From Nymphaea colorata (taxonomy: Eukaryota > Streptophyta > Magnoliopsida > Nymphaeales > Nymphaeaceae), in assembly GCF_008831285.2 (NCBI RefSeq), contig NC_045142.1, positions 26,487,876 through 26,551,875 of the forward strand: DNA of 64,000 bases, read 5' to 3'. The first letter of the stretch is position 1; each line of letters begins with the position of its first letter. The notes under the pieces were generated by a model. The model was not told the DNA's origin and ran no database searches. It worked only from the letters and a program-made list of their open reading frames with translations. Position numbers and translations under genes: made by a program. Shown here piece by piece: positions 1-12,900 of this stretch.

Positions 1-290
1 ATTAAAACGAAATTGTTACCTTTTTACAAGCTTGCCAAAAATCCCTCTCGGATTCAAGAAATCCTAGGAGGTAGACTATAAAGTCCTAGCTCATGTTCAT
101 TTGAAGTTAATCATCAGTAACCAAACGATGCCTCCCAGAAGCAACCTCGAAAATCTAACCTATCTTTTTTTTCATTCTTCTTCCCTTTTTTCTGTTGTTG
201 TTGCATCTGCCACTTGAAGCATGCTTGTGGTGACCGAGGTACTAAGAAGAGGAGCATCACAGACAGTGTTCCACTATTGAAAATCCTTCA
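1..290 (+). repeat. 5' LTR (partial) of the degenerate copia element
   Basis: This stretch aligns with 4105-4474. It ends in CA at 290, immediately before a primer-binding-site-like sequence. The true left end is outside the window. It carries one copy of a roughly 60-bp segment that is doubled in the 3' LTR. Confidence 0.8.
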
Positions 291-291
291 T

Positions 292-305
292 TGGTATCAC
301 AGAGC
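292..305 (+). other. Primer binding site, initiator tRNA-Met type
   Basis: TGGTATCACAGAGC starts one base after the 5' LTR. It resembles the usual plant copia primer site TGGTATCAGAGC with a two-base insertion, which fits an old element. Confidence 0.6.
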
Positions 306-763
306 AGTTCTTCGAATCCAAAAATGACTTCTAGAGTGGAAGCCTCAGAACTGGCCAAGACCAAAAAACTCAATGGAACAAACTTCTATGCGTAGAAACA
401 TAGAATCATGTTGGCCTTGACCTTGGAGAAGTTGATCACACCAATACTACGATGTATGTTTAGTTGCTCTTAGAATAGTACAATTCATATAAGATGAAAA
501 AGTCAAACAGAATAGTTTGCCATATTAACAAGATGTTAGTACCTAGCTGTAGTGAGAAATATAATATCTGATAACATGCAGATATGCACCATCTTGAATA
601 GTCTACCACCTTCTTGGAATATGGCAGTCACTACCCTGAGTTTTCAGTTTGACACTCTAACTTTAGAGAAACTCCCATATACAATTAGCTATTGAGCAAG
701 AATGTCTCAAAAAAAAAATGATGTTGAACTTATGACAATTTAGGATAAACCACCTAGTAGCCA

Positions 764-1817
764 TAGGCCTGCACAACGAGTCGAGCCAACTCGGGCTGAC
801 TCGAACTCGCTCGATTAAACTCGGCTCGAGCTTGACTCGTTTATAAACGAGTTGAGTTCGAGCTTATAATGATACTCGAATAAGTAAACGATTCGAGTTC
901 GAGTTTTCAGAACTCGACTCGTTTATACTCGACTCGACTCATTTTTATAAAACGAGTTAAATTTTGAAAACCGATTCACCGGTTTAGGGTAAAAATTCAT
1001 CGGTTATATACTTTTTTCTTTCCCCCTTTCGAGTCTCTCTCTTCTGTCGACTCTACTATCCTCAGACCTCAGAGCTCTCCTCTCCACGACTCCACCGGTC
1101 CGCCGCACACCATCTCCACCGTCCGACATTCGGCATCTAACCACCAGCTGGTCCAGCTCCACCTTCCGGCCTGCCGAGTTCCGCCTGCGTTGCACCAGGT
1201 ATGTTCCCCTCTTTTTCATGCGCCCTTTCTTTGCCTCTCCCTCTCTTAAACTCTCGTGGTCTCTCTCTCAATTGTCCATGTTCTTCTACCGTAGTTGTAT
1301 TGGTTGCTGTTCGACCACTGCCGTTCGTTCAGCTCCACAACTGCCACCTTGCAGAAACGCTTGTCTCTGACTGTGATGTTTTAGGGATTTCATTTTCCCC
1401 AACATGAAACGCCTGTCTCTGACTGTTATTTTTTTAGGGCTTTCATTTTCCCCAACATGCAAGATCCATCTGAAGGCGTCTTCTCTTCTATCGCAGCAAC
1501 ATTGGAGCCGTCCGACCACCACCGCATTCCTCCAGTGTCCTTTGACTACCACCCCTCGTCCACCTGCACGATCTACGCCTTCCAGGTGCTCTGCGCCTCT
1601 CTCTCTCTCTCCCTGAATCTTAATCGAGCAAGAACTTTTGTGTACTCGAGTTAATCGAGTTAACCGAGTCGAGCTCGAGCTCGACTTTGTTAATCGAGTC
1701 GAGCTCGAGCTTGTGTTAGGCAGCTCAACTCGAGTTCGAGTCGAGCTCGAGCTCGTTGAGTCGAGTCGAGCTCGAGCTGGGCAAGCTTGAGCTCGACTCG
1801 GCTCGTGTGCAGCCCTA
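764..1817. mobile_element. Non-autonomous hAT-type transposon nested in the copia gag region
   Basis: The 1,054-bp insert starts TAGGCCTGCACAACGAG and ends with the inverted form CTCGTGTGCAGCCCTA. It is flanked by 8-bp direct repeats, AGTAGCCA (756-763) and AGTAGTCA (1818-1825), one mismatch apart. An 8-bp target duplication and short terminal inverted repeats are hAT hallmarks. About 180 bp at each end are dense in GAGTCGAG and GAGCTCGAG motifs in opposite orientation, giving long foldback-like subterminal repeats. The middle (about 1000-1620) is C+T rich and contains no transposase-like reading frame, so the element would depend on a transposase supplied elsewhere. Removing it rejoins the copia gag sequence. 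Confidence 0.8.
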
Positions 1818-1913
1818 AGTAGTCATGTGCATGTAAAACCAAAAAGAATTTAAAAGAGAAACAATGGCAAATATAAGAACAATTTTGCAGGTAATCAGAA
1901 AACACAAGGAACT

Positions 1914-3355
1914 GTGTTGAAATGCTACAAACGCGAAAAGCTTGGACACATTAAAAAAAATTGTTTGACAAAATTTCCAAACAAGAAGAACAACAATGGT
2001 TATGACAACAACAACAGGAAGAGAAATCAAGATGACTCCAACAGAGAAGTCATTTGTATTGTGTCAAAGTGCTTGTTCGCAGGTGAAGATCTGACTGGTT
2101 GGTGGATTGATTCGGGAGCTACTCATCATATTGCAAAGATGAAAGAAGGTTTGATTCATATCGAAGACCTGAGTCGATGAATGCAAAATGTTTATATGGG
2201 TAATAATTCATATTGTTATATTGTGGGAATTGTGTCATATCGTCTAAATGTTGGGGGCACAATTGTCATTCTTACTGAAGTCTTGTATGCCCCTTCACGA
2301 GGAGGAATCTGGTGTCTGTCCCCGCTCTAACTAAGAAATGTTTTGAAGTCTGTTTTGTTTTAGAAAAAGTCACATTGGGAAAACATAGAAAGACTATGTT
2401 TGGAGGAAAATATGTAAAAGAACATGACATATTTAAACTAAATGACATGAATAAAGCTTCTAGTTCTGCATATATTGACTATGCAATGAGTGTGAGTACA
2501 AACTTATGGCATGCAAGATTAAGTAATGTAAGCATTAACAAGATTAGGACTCTAGCACAACAAGGTATAATATCTGATATAATTATAAATGATTTTGCGA
2601 AATGCGAGTCGTGTTTGTATGAAAAAATGGCAAGAAAACTCTTTTCGTCCGAATTAATTTGGGCTATTGAATTGAAAATAATCCATACAAATATATGTGG
2701 ACCTTTCAAATGTCATAAAAGACCTAAAACTCATCCTTCATATTTGAGCGATTACTGTGTATATTTTGCAGAAGAGCTATACTATTTAGCAAACATTGAT
2801 GAAATGTTCAACAATTGACATATGACGAGGCCATAAACTTGTATGAATCGTCAGATTGGGTAAACATTATGGATAAGAAAATAGAATCCATAGAAAAAAA
2901 TTAAGTTTGGGAACTAGTAGATCTCCCTAATGATAGAAGACTCATTGAGTGTAAATGAGTGCTAAAGAAAAAGTATGAAACAGACATATCAATTGAGAAA
3001 TTTAAAGCTAAACTGGTGACGAAAGGTTTTTTCCAAAAAGAATGAATTGATTACTTAGAAACTTATTCGTTGGTAGCAAAGTTTGCAACAATCAGAATAA
3101 TTATGGCTATTGCAACCTTCTATGACTTTGATGTTTGTCAAACGAATGTGAAAATTGCTTTTCTGAATGGTAAGTTAAAGGAAACCATATATATGATTCA
3201 ACCACAGGAATATGTCATTAAAGAAAATGAAGACAATGTGTACAAGCTACATAAATAACTGTACGGTTTGAAACAAATGCCTAGACAGTAGTATTTTGTC
3301 TTTCATAAGGCAATTACAAAGCTTTGATACATAGCAAATCAACCATACCAATGTG

Positions 3356-3390
<35 letters not shown>

Positions 3391-3780
3391 GGAAAAGTGA
3401 GGGTCTCTTTTGCATCTTGTCATTATATGTTGATGACATTCTATTAACCAGAAATGACAATGATATGATATCCAAAACAAAAACTTGGTTACACACAATA
3501 AGCAAAATATGTAACATATAATATTGTAATTACCTTTAATGTCTTGATAAAACGGTTTCTGAAAGACTTGAGATTAGGTTTTGATCATAAACCAAATCAA
3601 CTATACTGTGATAATTAGGCAGCAATATCACTTATGAAAAATGGAGCTGTTTGTCCAAAGAGTAAACATATAATGGTGAAATATCATTATATCCATGAAA
3701 TGATTGAGAAAAATGAAATCTCAACTGATTACATGTCTACCAATGACATGGTGGTTGATTCCATAATTAAAAAAAAATAA
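1914..3780 (+). pseudogene. Copia gag-pol pseudogene fragments
   Basis: Plus-strand translation shows zinc knuckle CYKREKLGHIKKNC, protease motif WWIDSGATHH, pre-integrase LWHARLSNVS, RT pieces around KAKLVTKGF and IAFLNGKLKETIY, and YVDDI. The domain order is that of Ty1/copia (integrase before RT). In-frame stops and frame changes separate the blocks. A TA microsatellite (3353-3390) interrupts the RT just before YVDD. The gag start at about 323 is likewise broken by a stop within 30 codons. Not functional. Confidence 0.85.
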
Positions 3781-3993
3781 CTGAAGACTTGTTTACCAAG
3801 CATGTAGCCCATATGAAGCTAAGATATATCTGAAAGGTTGTGATGAAAAACTATTGAATAGAAAACTTGCTACAAACCTTGAAAAAATGTAAATTACGAT
3901 GGACAAACCAATTATGGAAAACCACATAACTAAAGGTCACGAAAACCTATACATAGTGAAAGCAAACTGACAATCTCATGGTCAAATGAAAAA

Positions 3994-4474
3994 TGTTAGA
4001 TAGTGGCCCTGAGCCATATCCTTCATCTCATAACTGTAAGAGGGTCCACTTGTAGTTACGAGATGAAATTGCCAAGAAATTGATTTCCAAAATTAAAAGA
4101 TTTCATTAAAACGAAATTGTTATCTTTTTACAAGCTTGCCAAAAATCCCTCTAGTCATTACCGAAGCTGGGATTCAGGAAATCCTGAGAGGCGGACTATA
4201 AAGTCCCAACTTATGTTCATTTGAAGTTGGGATTCAGGAAATCCTGAGAAGCGGACTATAAAGTCCCAACTTATGTTCATTTGAAGTTAATCATCCAATT
4301 AACCAAACGGCGCCTCCCAAAAGCAAACCTGGAAATCTAACCTATATTTTTTCACCCCTTATTCTTCCCTTTTTCATGTTGTTGTTGCATTTGTCGCTTG
4401 AAGAATGCTGTCGGAGATCGAGGTGTGCAGAAGAGGAGCATCACAGACGTTGTTCTGCTGCCAACAATCTTTCA
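3994..4474 (+). repeat. 3' LTR of the degenerate copia element
   Basis: Similarity to the 5' LTR is clear from 4105 to the terminal CA at 4474. The left boundary is uncertain; TGTTAGATAG at 3994 is a plausible TG start. A 60-bp segment beginning GGGATTCAGGAAATCC is tandemly duplicated here (about 4168-4227 and 4228-4287) but single in the 5' LTR. Confidence 0.65.
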
Positions 4475-7400
4475 GCCACCCTACCAGACTGGACTGAACA
4501 GATTTGGGCAACTTTTGGCTAGATCTTCATTTCAAAACAACCACATTCCACAGGAGCTTGAACATAAGCAACAAGCATGGTACTGATTATGATTTATAAA
4601 TCGCTTCTTCTGTTTCATTTCACCTTAAAAAATTTGGAAATCGCATTTTTTCTACTTCACAAAAAGCAAAAGGTTGCTCCTTAAATCTCTGATGTAAAAG
4701 TTGGATGGAAGAAGACGCAACTGATATTTAAAGTAGTAAAAAACAAATTCAATCGCTCATTTCCATGATTACATATCCTGAACCTACAAGACGTCTTTTA
4801 GGTAGGGGGAAATCGTTCTTATGCATTATTATCTTATAGCATTGACATTGTATGTTGAAAGCCTTTTGAATCCTATGAACCCTTGGGTGTGTTTGAGACA
4901 AAGGAAGCGCATCTCACAATAACTCAGTTTATAAAACAAAGTAAATTTTCTCAAAGTTCCAAAAAATTATATGTGCTCACAATAAATATGCCAAGCATAC
5001 AAATTTTGACACAATTATAGATGTGGTATATGTATATATATGGTATAAACAACAAGTTATATATATATATATAGAGAGAGAGAGAGAACTCCAATAGGAT
5101 ATTGTCTTCCTAACATTATTTGTAGTTGTATTAAACTTTTATTTTCGTAATTAATTTTATCTTGGATGTCTTGAAAATTTGAAGTACTAATATTTGTAGT
5201 TTCTTCAATACCCAAATTGTTAACTCAGAACATTCACCTCAAACTTCTTTTTTGCAAACTTTCATGATTTTTAGGTGATGCTATTACTTCAAAGATATCC
5301 ACTTTTTTTTTTTTTAATTTTCTCTTAGTCTTTCATCTTAAATAGATCAAACACCAATATGAGTTGGAAAGAAAGAGAAAAAGAAAGAAATTTAAAAAAA
5401 GGTAGGTATCAAAACCATACAAGGTGTTAAGACCCATAATGAATCATCAAAGTCCTTGATATATTACATAGATGATCGAAAGAAAAAAAACAAAGAAAAA
5501 GTTGTAAACTAGTATGAGGGTACCAAAATCCTCCATCTTTTTATTTTCCTTCTTCTCATAATCATTTATACACAACAAAATCAAAGGCCACAATGATTCG
5601 TTATAGGTTTGGCACCTAAGGGTTTAAATATATAAAGGATATATTCATCTCTTTTTTTTTCTCATTTTCCCTTAATTTCCTGGTTACTCTTTGCCTGCTT
5701 ATATATATATATATAAGGGAATTATTAGATGGCTCTACCGAAGAAAAGTTAAGAAGAAAGTAAGGGAAACATAGATGCAACATGTCCACCCTACGATCAA
5801 AGGCTAGGAAATTGGAAACCCAACTCTTGTATCGAATAAAGATGGAAACACGCAACAACACTCTTTTGTTATCGTATGCCTTTTCTTTTTTTCCTCTTCC
5901 CAATGTTGTCTACCCAAAAACAAGGGGAAGAAAGCAACGGGTTTCTGCCCATCATACAGGTAGACGTTGACGATTTTTTTTTTTTAAAAAAAAAGAAGTA
6001 GGAAGCTTTAAGTTCAAGAGGCTCCCACATTTATGATCTTTTATTCATCAATAAATTGCTATAGTGTTTTTTCTTTAAAAAGGAAAACAAAAGAGAAAAC
6101 CTAGAGTTTATTCATGCACTTCATTTTACACACCAAAAAACAAGTTTTTGCAGTTGATTGCCATTTTTCAAGAAAATGCAGAATCACTCATGCCATTAGC
6201 TATATATATATATATATATATATAGTTATTTATTAGTCACATAACAATCTAATCAAGACCTTTGACATGAAATATATGGATGGTTGAAAAAAAAAACAAA
6301 AATAAAAATATACCAACAATTCGATTATTAAAATGTTCATGACCTTTTTAAATTTTTCTTTTGTATCCATCGTGTTGATTATATATATATATATATATAT
6401 ATAAAAAGTAGACTGAAAACTTGATTGACTTATTATTTTCTTTTTACATCCAACTCCACCACCCCTCACCGGTAGCAGCCCTGCCCCACCGTTGCGAGAG
6501 CCCTATAGAAGAGAAGGGAAGCTGCTGGGGCTTCTCCTCCGCCTCCACCCTTGATCAGGCGGACCGCTGGTGGCGGCAGGGGGAGGGCTGCCGACCGTCA
6601 GAGAAGGAGAGGGAAGAAGAGGAGGAAGGGAGATAGAGAAAAAAGATGTTCATCAATATGAACTGTTGTTAGATTTGATCATATGGCTTACATTTGATGT
6701 TCCACGATGTCGTTATAAACTGAATGTGATTAGAGAGATTGACGTGTTGGATCAAAAAGCCAGTTTGACTAAAGAGGTAGCAAAACTTGTCAGACAAGGA
6801 GTCAATCGTGGTTGCTCTTTGAACTCGAGCTCTTCATTTTTTTTAACCTTAATATTATATGATTTGATAAAAATGAATTGAGCTGACCATGCAGCACGTG
6901 ATCATGTGGGCATGACTGACAAAAACGATCTGCCTTGTTTAAAAGCATTTCTTTTTAATACGCAAACTTAGGTGATGCAAACTCCTACCGCATCACAGAA
7001 AGATATATTCGACTGGTAATTGTGCAGGTGTGTAAGTGCATTCACACACTAACAAGGACAAGGTAGATAGTTTAATATCTGAATAGAAAGTTGTGAGAGG
7101 AGGAACGGACATTTTGGTAACTTGTTAAAAAGCTGCCTTTAGCATCCTTTTGTTTTCTTTTTTTTGTCTTTAGAAAAAAAAAATGTTTTAGTATGAACTA
7201 AGGGTATTTTAATCATTATACATATTAAACACAAAAAATTATGCACCAATATGACATAATATACGTACACTATACAGAGCACTTCTCACCCTAGGGCTTA
7301 TATATCTCTGTGTAGAGTTACATAAAAAGTAAGCCGGCGCTCATGAAAAATAAACCAGCGACTAGATTTATGCCAGCCGTTAGCACAAACAAACAACTTA

Positions 7401-8829
7401 GAACCTTCAATTTATACATACGATTCCAATTTCCACACTTTAGACTGCCTGCCTCTGGCTTGTCTGAACTGCTTGCTTGTTAATATGAAAAACAGGAAGT
7501 CCACTACTACTTGAGGACAGTGGCGGAGCCGTGGGCAACTGCACCAGTCTTTTGAAATTTCTTTATTTTTTAAGGTGCTTCCTTGGATATGTATAAATGT
7601 CCCACTAGATATGAGTATTTTTAAATGTTTTGCCCTTTCGACCAATTTTGCGGGCTCTGACACTGCTTGAGGACGCGAACCAAGCTCTTTCTTTCACGAC
7701 TCCACCACGTACGCAAACTCTTATTAGCCTTGTGCCCTTTCAAATTGGATAGGTTTTCAAGTCATTCTATAGTCCAATTAGTGAAGCTTCTATAAAGCCC
7801 TCAAGAAATAGATGTTAGAAGAATAATTCCTTTAGCACAAGAAAAGATGCTCCTAATGTCAGAGAAGTTCTCTTCCACAAGTTTGGAATAAGAGAATTTG
7901 TTGCTTCAGTGAATTTTCACCTCAAAAAATGCAGTCCCCATTTTCAAACAAATTCAAATGATCAAGGTTTGGTTCTAACACGATAGGCAACTAAAAAAAC
8001 AATACATGAACTCAAACCGGTGCTCTTTAAGTGAGCAGAAGCCACTTGAAAAAATGGCCGAAACCTGCCTTCATTCTCTCTATCCTCAAGATTCAGGGTA
8101 GTTTTGAAAACTAGGTGAACTTGTGGTATACTAGTCAATTAGAGTATCACATTACCACCATATACAGTCCAACGAAATAGTACCCATGAGAATCAAACTA
8201 GCAACTAGGCTTTTACCAGCCGGTCAACCTATAAGCTAAGCTACACCACTTGAATAACTCAAACCAATGTTTTCAAGCTTGATTACTATCAATGAATAAT
8301 GCGGTTGAAATCAATGCATGTGATGCGCCAACTGCATCAATTCACTGCCATGATTTATTCTTTAATTATTTCACATGTTTGTTATTATATTATGTCTTCT
8401 TTTAACAATTGATTCAAACTTATAAATCATTTTATGTTTTATTCCATAAATTTGTAGCAGATCTTTTGAACAGAAAGAATCGTTTCTCAATCGGAAAACA
8501 AGAGAAAAGAATTTGCAAAGGTCTGAATTTTGTTAAGAAGGGTTCTGTTCAAAAATTCATTCTAACACTACTGGTTAAAAAATGCATCAAATCAAGTGTT
8601 TAATGACTTTGGCATGTTAAGATACCTAGTGGATAACGTGCATCCATTTTTCTGTCCTCTCTTAAAAAGGAAACTTGGAAAATTACTTTAATCGAGAACA
8701 TGGAGCCATCAGGCAGCCCACAGGGAAAAATTCAATTTAACAAATCATGAGGATCGATCGATAAAAGAAATGGAGGAAAAGGAAAAAAATTCAGGCGTAC
8801 GCCTCACGAATTCCGCGATGTTGTGTGTA
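4475..8829. other. Intergenic region, no gene recognised
   Basis: AT-rich DNA. Short open frames lack homology that I recognise and have no supporting splice context. It holds TA microsatellites (about 5058-5073, 5700-5716, 6200-6224, 6379-6403), a short GC-richer patch near 6470-6640 and one hAT MITE at 7518-7665. The right part, from about 8700, leads into the presumed promoter of the downstream exonuclease gene. Confidence 0.6.
7518..7665. mobile_element. 148-bp hAT MITE with perfect 8-bp target duplication
   Basis: Left end CAGTGGCGGAGCC; right end, inverted, CAGTGTCAGAGCC (11 of 13 match). The flanks are identical 8-mers, CTTGAGGA at 7510-7517 and 7666-7673. This size, terminal repeat and duplication length fit a hAT-derived MITE. 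A related element lies at 50906-51121, with weaker relatives at 37665-37764 and 39950-40146. Confidence 0.85.
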
Positions 8830-8839
8830 GAGAAAAGTA

Positions 8840-9922
8840 ACCTCTCTCTCTCTCTGTGTCTCTCTCTAGACACCGAAGTCTAATGGGTCGTTAGAGGAAG
8901 AATTTTGATTTCGTTAGGAGTCGTGGGAGCAAAAAGCGGAGGTGGGGTGAGAGAGTCGGAGTTCCTTAGATCCGATTTCTCTCTCCGTTGCGTGCGAGAA
9001 ATCCTACCCTTTGCTTCTTCAACCGTCAATCCCCCTCTTCTAACAGTAGAAAAAGCCATTCTTCCCTCTGCCCTCCTCCTGTCTTTCTGAAGGAAAGCAA
9101 TGCCCATTCCTTTTCCTTTTTTGTTCAGGTAAGCCCTTGATCTTTCACTAGGATATCTTGTTCTACTTCTGTTTGTGGACGACGCTTTGTTGGTGATTTC
9201 GTTTTTTTTTTTTTTTTTTTTCTGGGTATCCAATTTTTTGCATGGTGGTGGTTCTGCATTTCTATTGGGACATGATTTTGTATCTGATAAGCTTTGGGGA
9301 TCCTCTCTCTTGGGTTCTACTGTTGATATGCAGTATTAGTGAAAAGGATTGTGGCTTCCTGTTGTTTGTCTTTTATGATAGGATCTTCGTTTGCTTCGTC
9401 GTTCCCATGATCTGTTATCCATTTTTATCTGTTGAATGTCCTTGGGAGCTCATTCAATGAGTTCAAATGAAGCCACATGTCCTTCTCCCTATGTTCAAGT
9501 TATGAGGACTGTCTGGCTGGATAGAAATTCATGAAATAGTAGTTTGGTTGATCACGTTGTGGCTTATTATCCTATCCGGAAAAGTGGGACCGGGACGTGC
9601 TGGCCAATTGCCTTATGCTCCGCACACGAATACTGCGCAAGTTATCTCATTTCTTTGATAAATGGCAGTTCTAAAAGACACGATAAAGGCAAAACCAATC
9701 AAGTAAATGGAAACAAAGATCAGATAGTTTGAGTAAAGAAACCAAATGCTTCTCTTGAATTTTTCAAGTCTTTGGAGGGTCATCTACTATAAGAATATTT
9801 CTTTTACAATTGAATTTAGATTCGTTTATTAAAGATCAATATTTTCTGTCTCGCATCTGATAAGAAGTCATTCTCCTGCACTGTTCAAAATTTCGTAGGC
9901 CTTGAACGTGAGACCAGTTAGA
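8840..9922 (+). promoter_or_regulatory. 5'-UTR exon and leader intron of the DPD1-like gene, with a possible intron-split uORF
   Basis: A CT-rich leader begins near 8840. A good donor (TTCAG/GTAAGC) sits at 9128/9129 and an acceptor (TTTCGTAG) ends at 9898, giving a 770-bp intron in the 5' UTR. An ATG at 9100 in the leader exon reads across this junction to a TGA at 9903-9905: an 11-codon upstream frame that ends 17 bases before the main ATG at 9923. The junction is inferred from splice signals only; exon start and promoter elements are not resolved. Confidence 0.5.
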
Positions 9923-12900
9923 ATGATCCTTTCAGGATTGCTTGGTCCTTGCCATAGACTACAGATAATGCTGAAGAGGAATTTGTCGCCCGCAACAATG
10001 GGCTTTTGGTCAGAGAACTTCAACCAATTGAACAGTTTAAGCTTTAGTTTTCACCGATTTGGTACATCCAGGGCTACTGGAGAATTGCCAATTGTGGGTC
10101 ATCAGAGGCTGCCGTACGTTTCAGCAAAAGCTGAAAGGAATAGTCCAGAGGTGCAGAGAGACAAATGTTTCGACATTAAACTTGATCTTGTTAGTGGGAG
10201 AGCTCAGATTATTGAAAAGCCCTCTACCAAGACCGTACAACTACCTGGAGTAAAAGATTTTCTTAGTTCTGATGTGAAGAAAGACACTGCTGGTAGCAGA
10301 TATCTGGAGCGACTTGCAACAATTTTTGTCTTTGATATTGAAACTACTGGATTCGGCAGAGACTCACACAGGATCATTGAGTTTGCACTTAGAGATCTTC
10401 TTGGAGGCCCCAACAGTACATTTCAGACCCTTGTCAATCCTGAGAGATATGTTCCAAATACAAATATTCATGGTATCAGCAACTATATGGTTAGAAGACC
10501 TGGTGTTCCAAGGTATTGTTACTGTGTAATCTATCATTATTTTTTTATTTGTGCTTCTTCGTAATTTATTAGCTTCATTTGTTTTAAATTTTTAATTAAT
10601 TTGGCGGTCATACTGTTATCAATTACGAGAAGCTACAAAGGATTATCATCTTGATGCATGTAGAACATGCACTTTTCACTCTTCATGGTGCCTAAATGAT
10701 TGTTGAAAAGAAAATGAATATTTCCATAAGGGACACTTTCCTCTCTGCAGTTAAAGCTTTGAAATTATAGCATTCCTTGGTCCATGTACATAATGTGCAT
10801 GTTGCTGAAGAGTAAATTTTAACTAAAACACGTATGACATTCTGTCTGAAGTATTATTACATAGGAATGGCATTTTTCTGGTGATGCCTGCTTAGTTTAC
10901 TAAATTAAGGCAAAAAATGGCAATCAAAACCACTGTGTTGTATTTACGTGTAGATAGTAATCTGAATCAGTCAATCAAACCTTGGCTTCTCTAATTCCTT
11001 GCTGGTTCTGATGATAGCTGAGTGAACAAGAAAATTAGGAGGAATATTCACTTGACAAATATAAAAGCAATGGCATGCTATAAGGCTGACAATTATTTAT
11101 AGAAGTCCCTAACATATATCTGGTGCTTATTCATCCAAGTTTGTGCACTTCAGCATTTTAAAACATGAAGTTTCTCTTTAGAAGTGATATAGTACTGTTG
11201 AAGATGTAAAAGGTAAATTAGGTGCACCAAAAGGAAAAACAAAATGTGTTTGTGTGTGTGTGTGTGTGTGTCCTAAACTTGGCTTGCAAATATTGGCCAA
11301 AGAGAAGGTTTGCTACATCACTTTCAGAGTGTATGTATGTAAGGTGAAATTTTCAGGGTGCTCAACTATATATCTATATAAATAAATAAATAAATTCATT
11401 ATTATAAGAATTTGTTTTTACCAATTTTCCTATGTATATATATATATATCATCAGATTCAGGACCTTATAGGCTCCACAAGTGGGCACATCAGCACACCC
11501 ACGCATGGATTTGTTGACATGGTTGCATGGATGTAGATCCAAGGTTCTAACACTTGATTGTAGAATAGGCTTCGAATGAGAAGCTTCAATTTGTGTGCTA
11601 TTATCTGGAAGGGACGTACTAGTAGATCCATCAGTCAATAGATTTTCATAAGGAATACACCTTTTTTAAATAGCCATTTGGTGTGAAAGAATATTCTGCA
11701 ACATTATCTAAATATTTTGTTATTGTGAATTTTTCTGTTTCTTAGAAACTTACAGATTAATAGATGAAGAGATGGGTCAAATTGATTATATAATCTGAAT
11801 TAAAGTTTACACATAATATTTTACCTGCAGAACATTGTCAAAGCTTCTATTCTCACTCTCTTGATTTTAGTTTTTCTGTTTCACAAGTTTGTTGCTTACT
11901 TCAGGGTTCTGTGTTGCAGGTGGAAAGATCTAATTCCTATTTTAATCCAATATGTAAATTCACGACAGAAGCCGGGTAGGCCAGTCCTATGGATTGCGCA
12001 CAATGGTCGCCGTTTTGATGTCCCCTTTATGCTTAAAGAATTTGATCGCTGTTCAATAGAAATTCCTTCAGATTGGCTTTTCCTGGACACCCTTTACCTT
12101 GCTCGTGAATTGGTGAAACCTGATGGTCAGACATTGTCTTTTTCCATGCTCAGGCTGATTTTGATTTTTTTCATTCGTTTTTGTACTATAATCAATCTTC
12201 ACGATACTCTCCATTTCCATTTACCATCTTCATATATATTTAAGTTTCTTAACATCTTTGTCTGCTATATATTCTTCCATATATCATGTTTCTTGTCTGC
12301 TTGAGCAGGTATCTGCACAATTGTATGTATAACATACATCAACCTTGATTGCATGCTTATTGAATCCTAAAAATAAAAGAAATGCTCTCTCTCTCTCTCT
12401 CGGTGGTGCAAAGAGTCGATACCAATTGCTAATGCTGAAGACCGTACCATGGAATTGAGCAGATCAAGTTCTGTTGGCTGCACTAATGTGAAGATTCACC
12501 TAAGGACTGCCTCACGTTAGCCTGTTTGAAAAGGATCAGGAATGAAACTTTAAGTGATTTTTGTTTTTGGTTGAGGGTTAAACATAAGGAACTAGGTCAT
12601 GAAAAAAGTATATCTTTTTAGCAGTTTTGACTTCAAGATGCTTTAATCCATATTAAATGAAAATTGTCAAAGAAGAACAAGAGTAATAATAAATGAAAGG
12701 AAAAATTGCAGTAGTATCATTCATAATCGGTTAAGAGCAAAAGAGAGAAAGATTGAAAGAAAAACAAGTGCCAGCTAGGGAGCAAAGCTTTGTTGATTCA
12801 GGACAAAGAACTAACTCCATGAAGTTGTTGACATTGTGGAATGCTTATTCTTGCTTGCACTTAGAACACACTTGGATAGGAAATCTCCATGTGGAAATGA

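Larger units (their letters stand above)
1..4474 (+). mobile_element. Degenerate Ty1/copia LTR retrotransposon, left edge cut by the window
   Basis: The sequence from position 1 matches that from 4105, giving two LTR copies around an internal region that reads as copia on the plus strand. In order I see a gag start near 323, a CCHC zinc knuckle near 1920-1963, a protease motif (WIDSGATHH) near 2104, a pre-integrase motif (LWHARL) near 2506, the start of an integrase, a reverse transcriptase stretch from about 2840 with a YVDD box near 3428, and RNase H-like remnants to about 3780. Stop codons and frameshifts interrupt every domain. Most of the integrase core is missing: the frame jumps from the integrase N-terminal part (ending near 2818) to the start of the RT. 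The element cannot be autonomous. A separate transposon sits in the gag region at 764-1817. No target duplication can be scored because the left end lies outside the window. Confidence 0.9.

Noticed and set aside
6421-6881. Two overlapping open frames in a GC-richer patch as a small gene
   Set aside because: The first is low-complexity and Glu/Arg-rich, neither has a recognisable domain, and there is no splice or promoter context.
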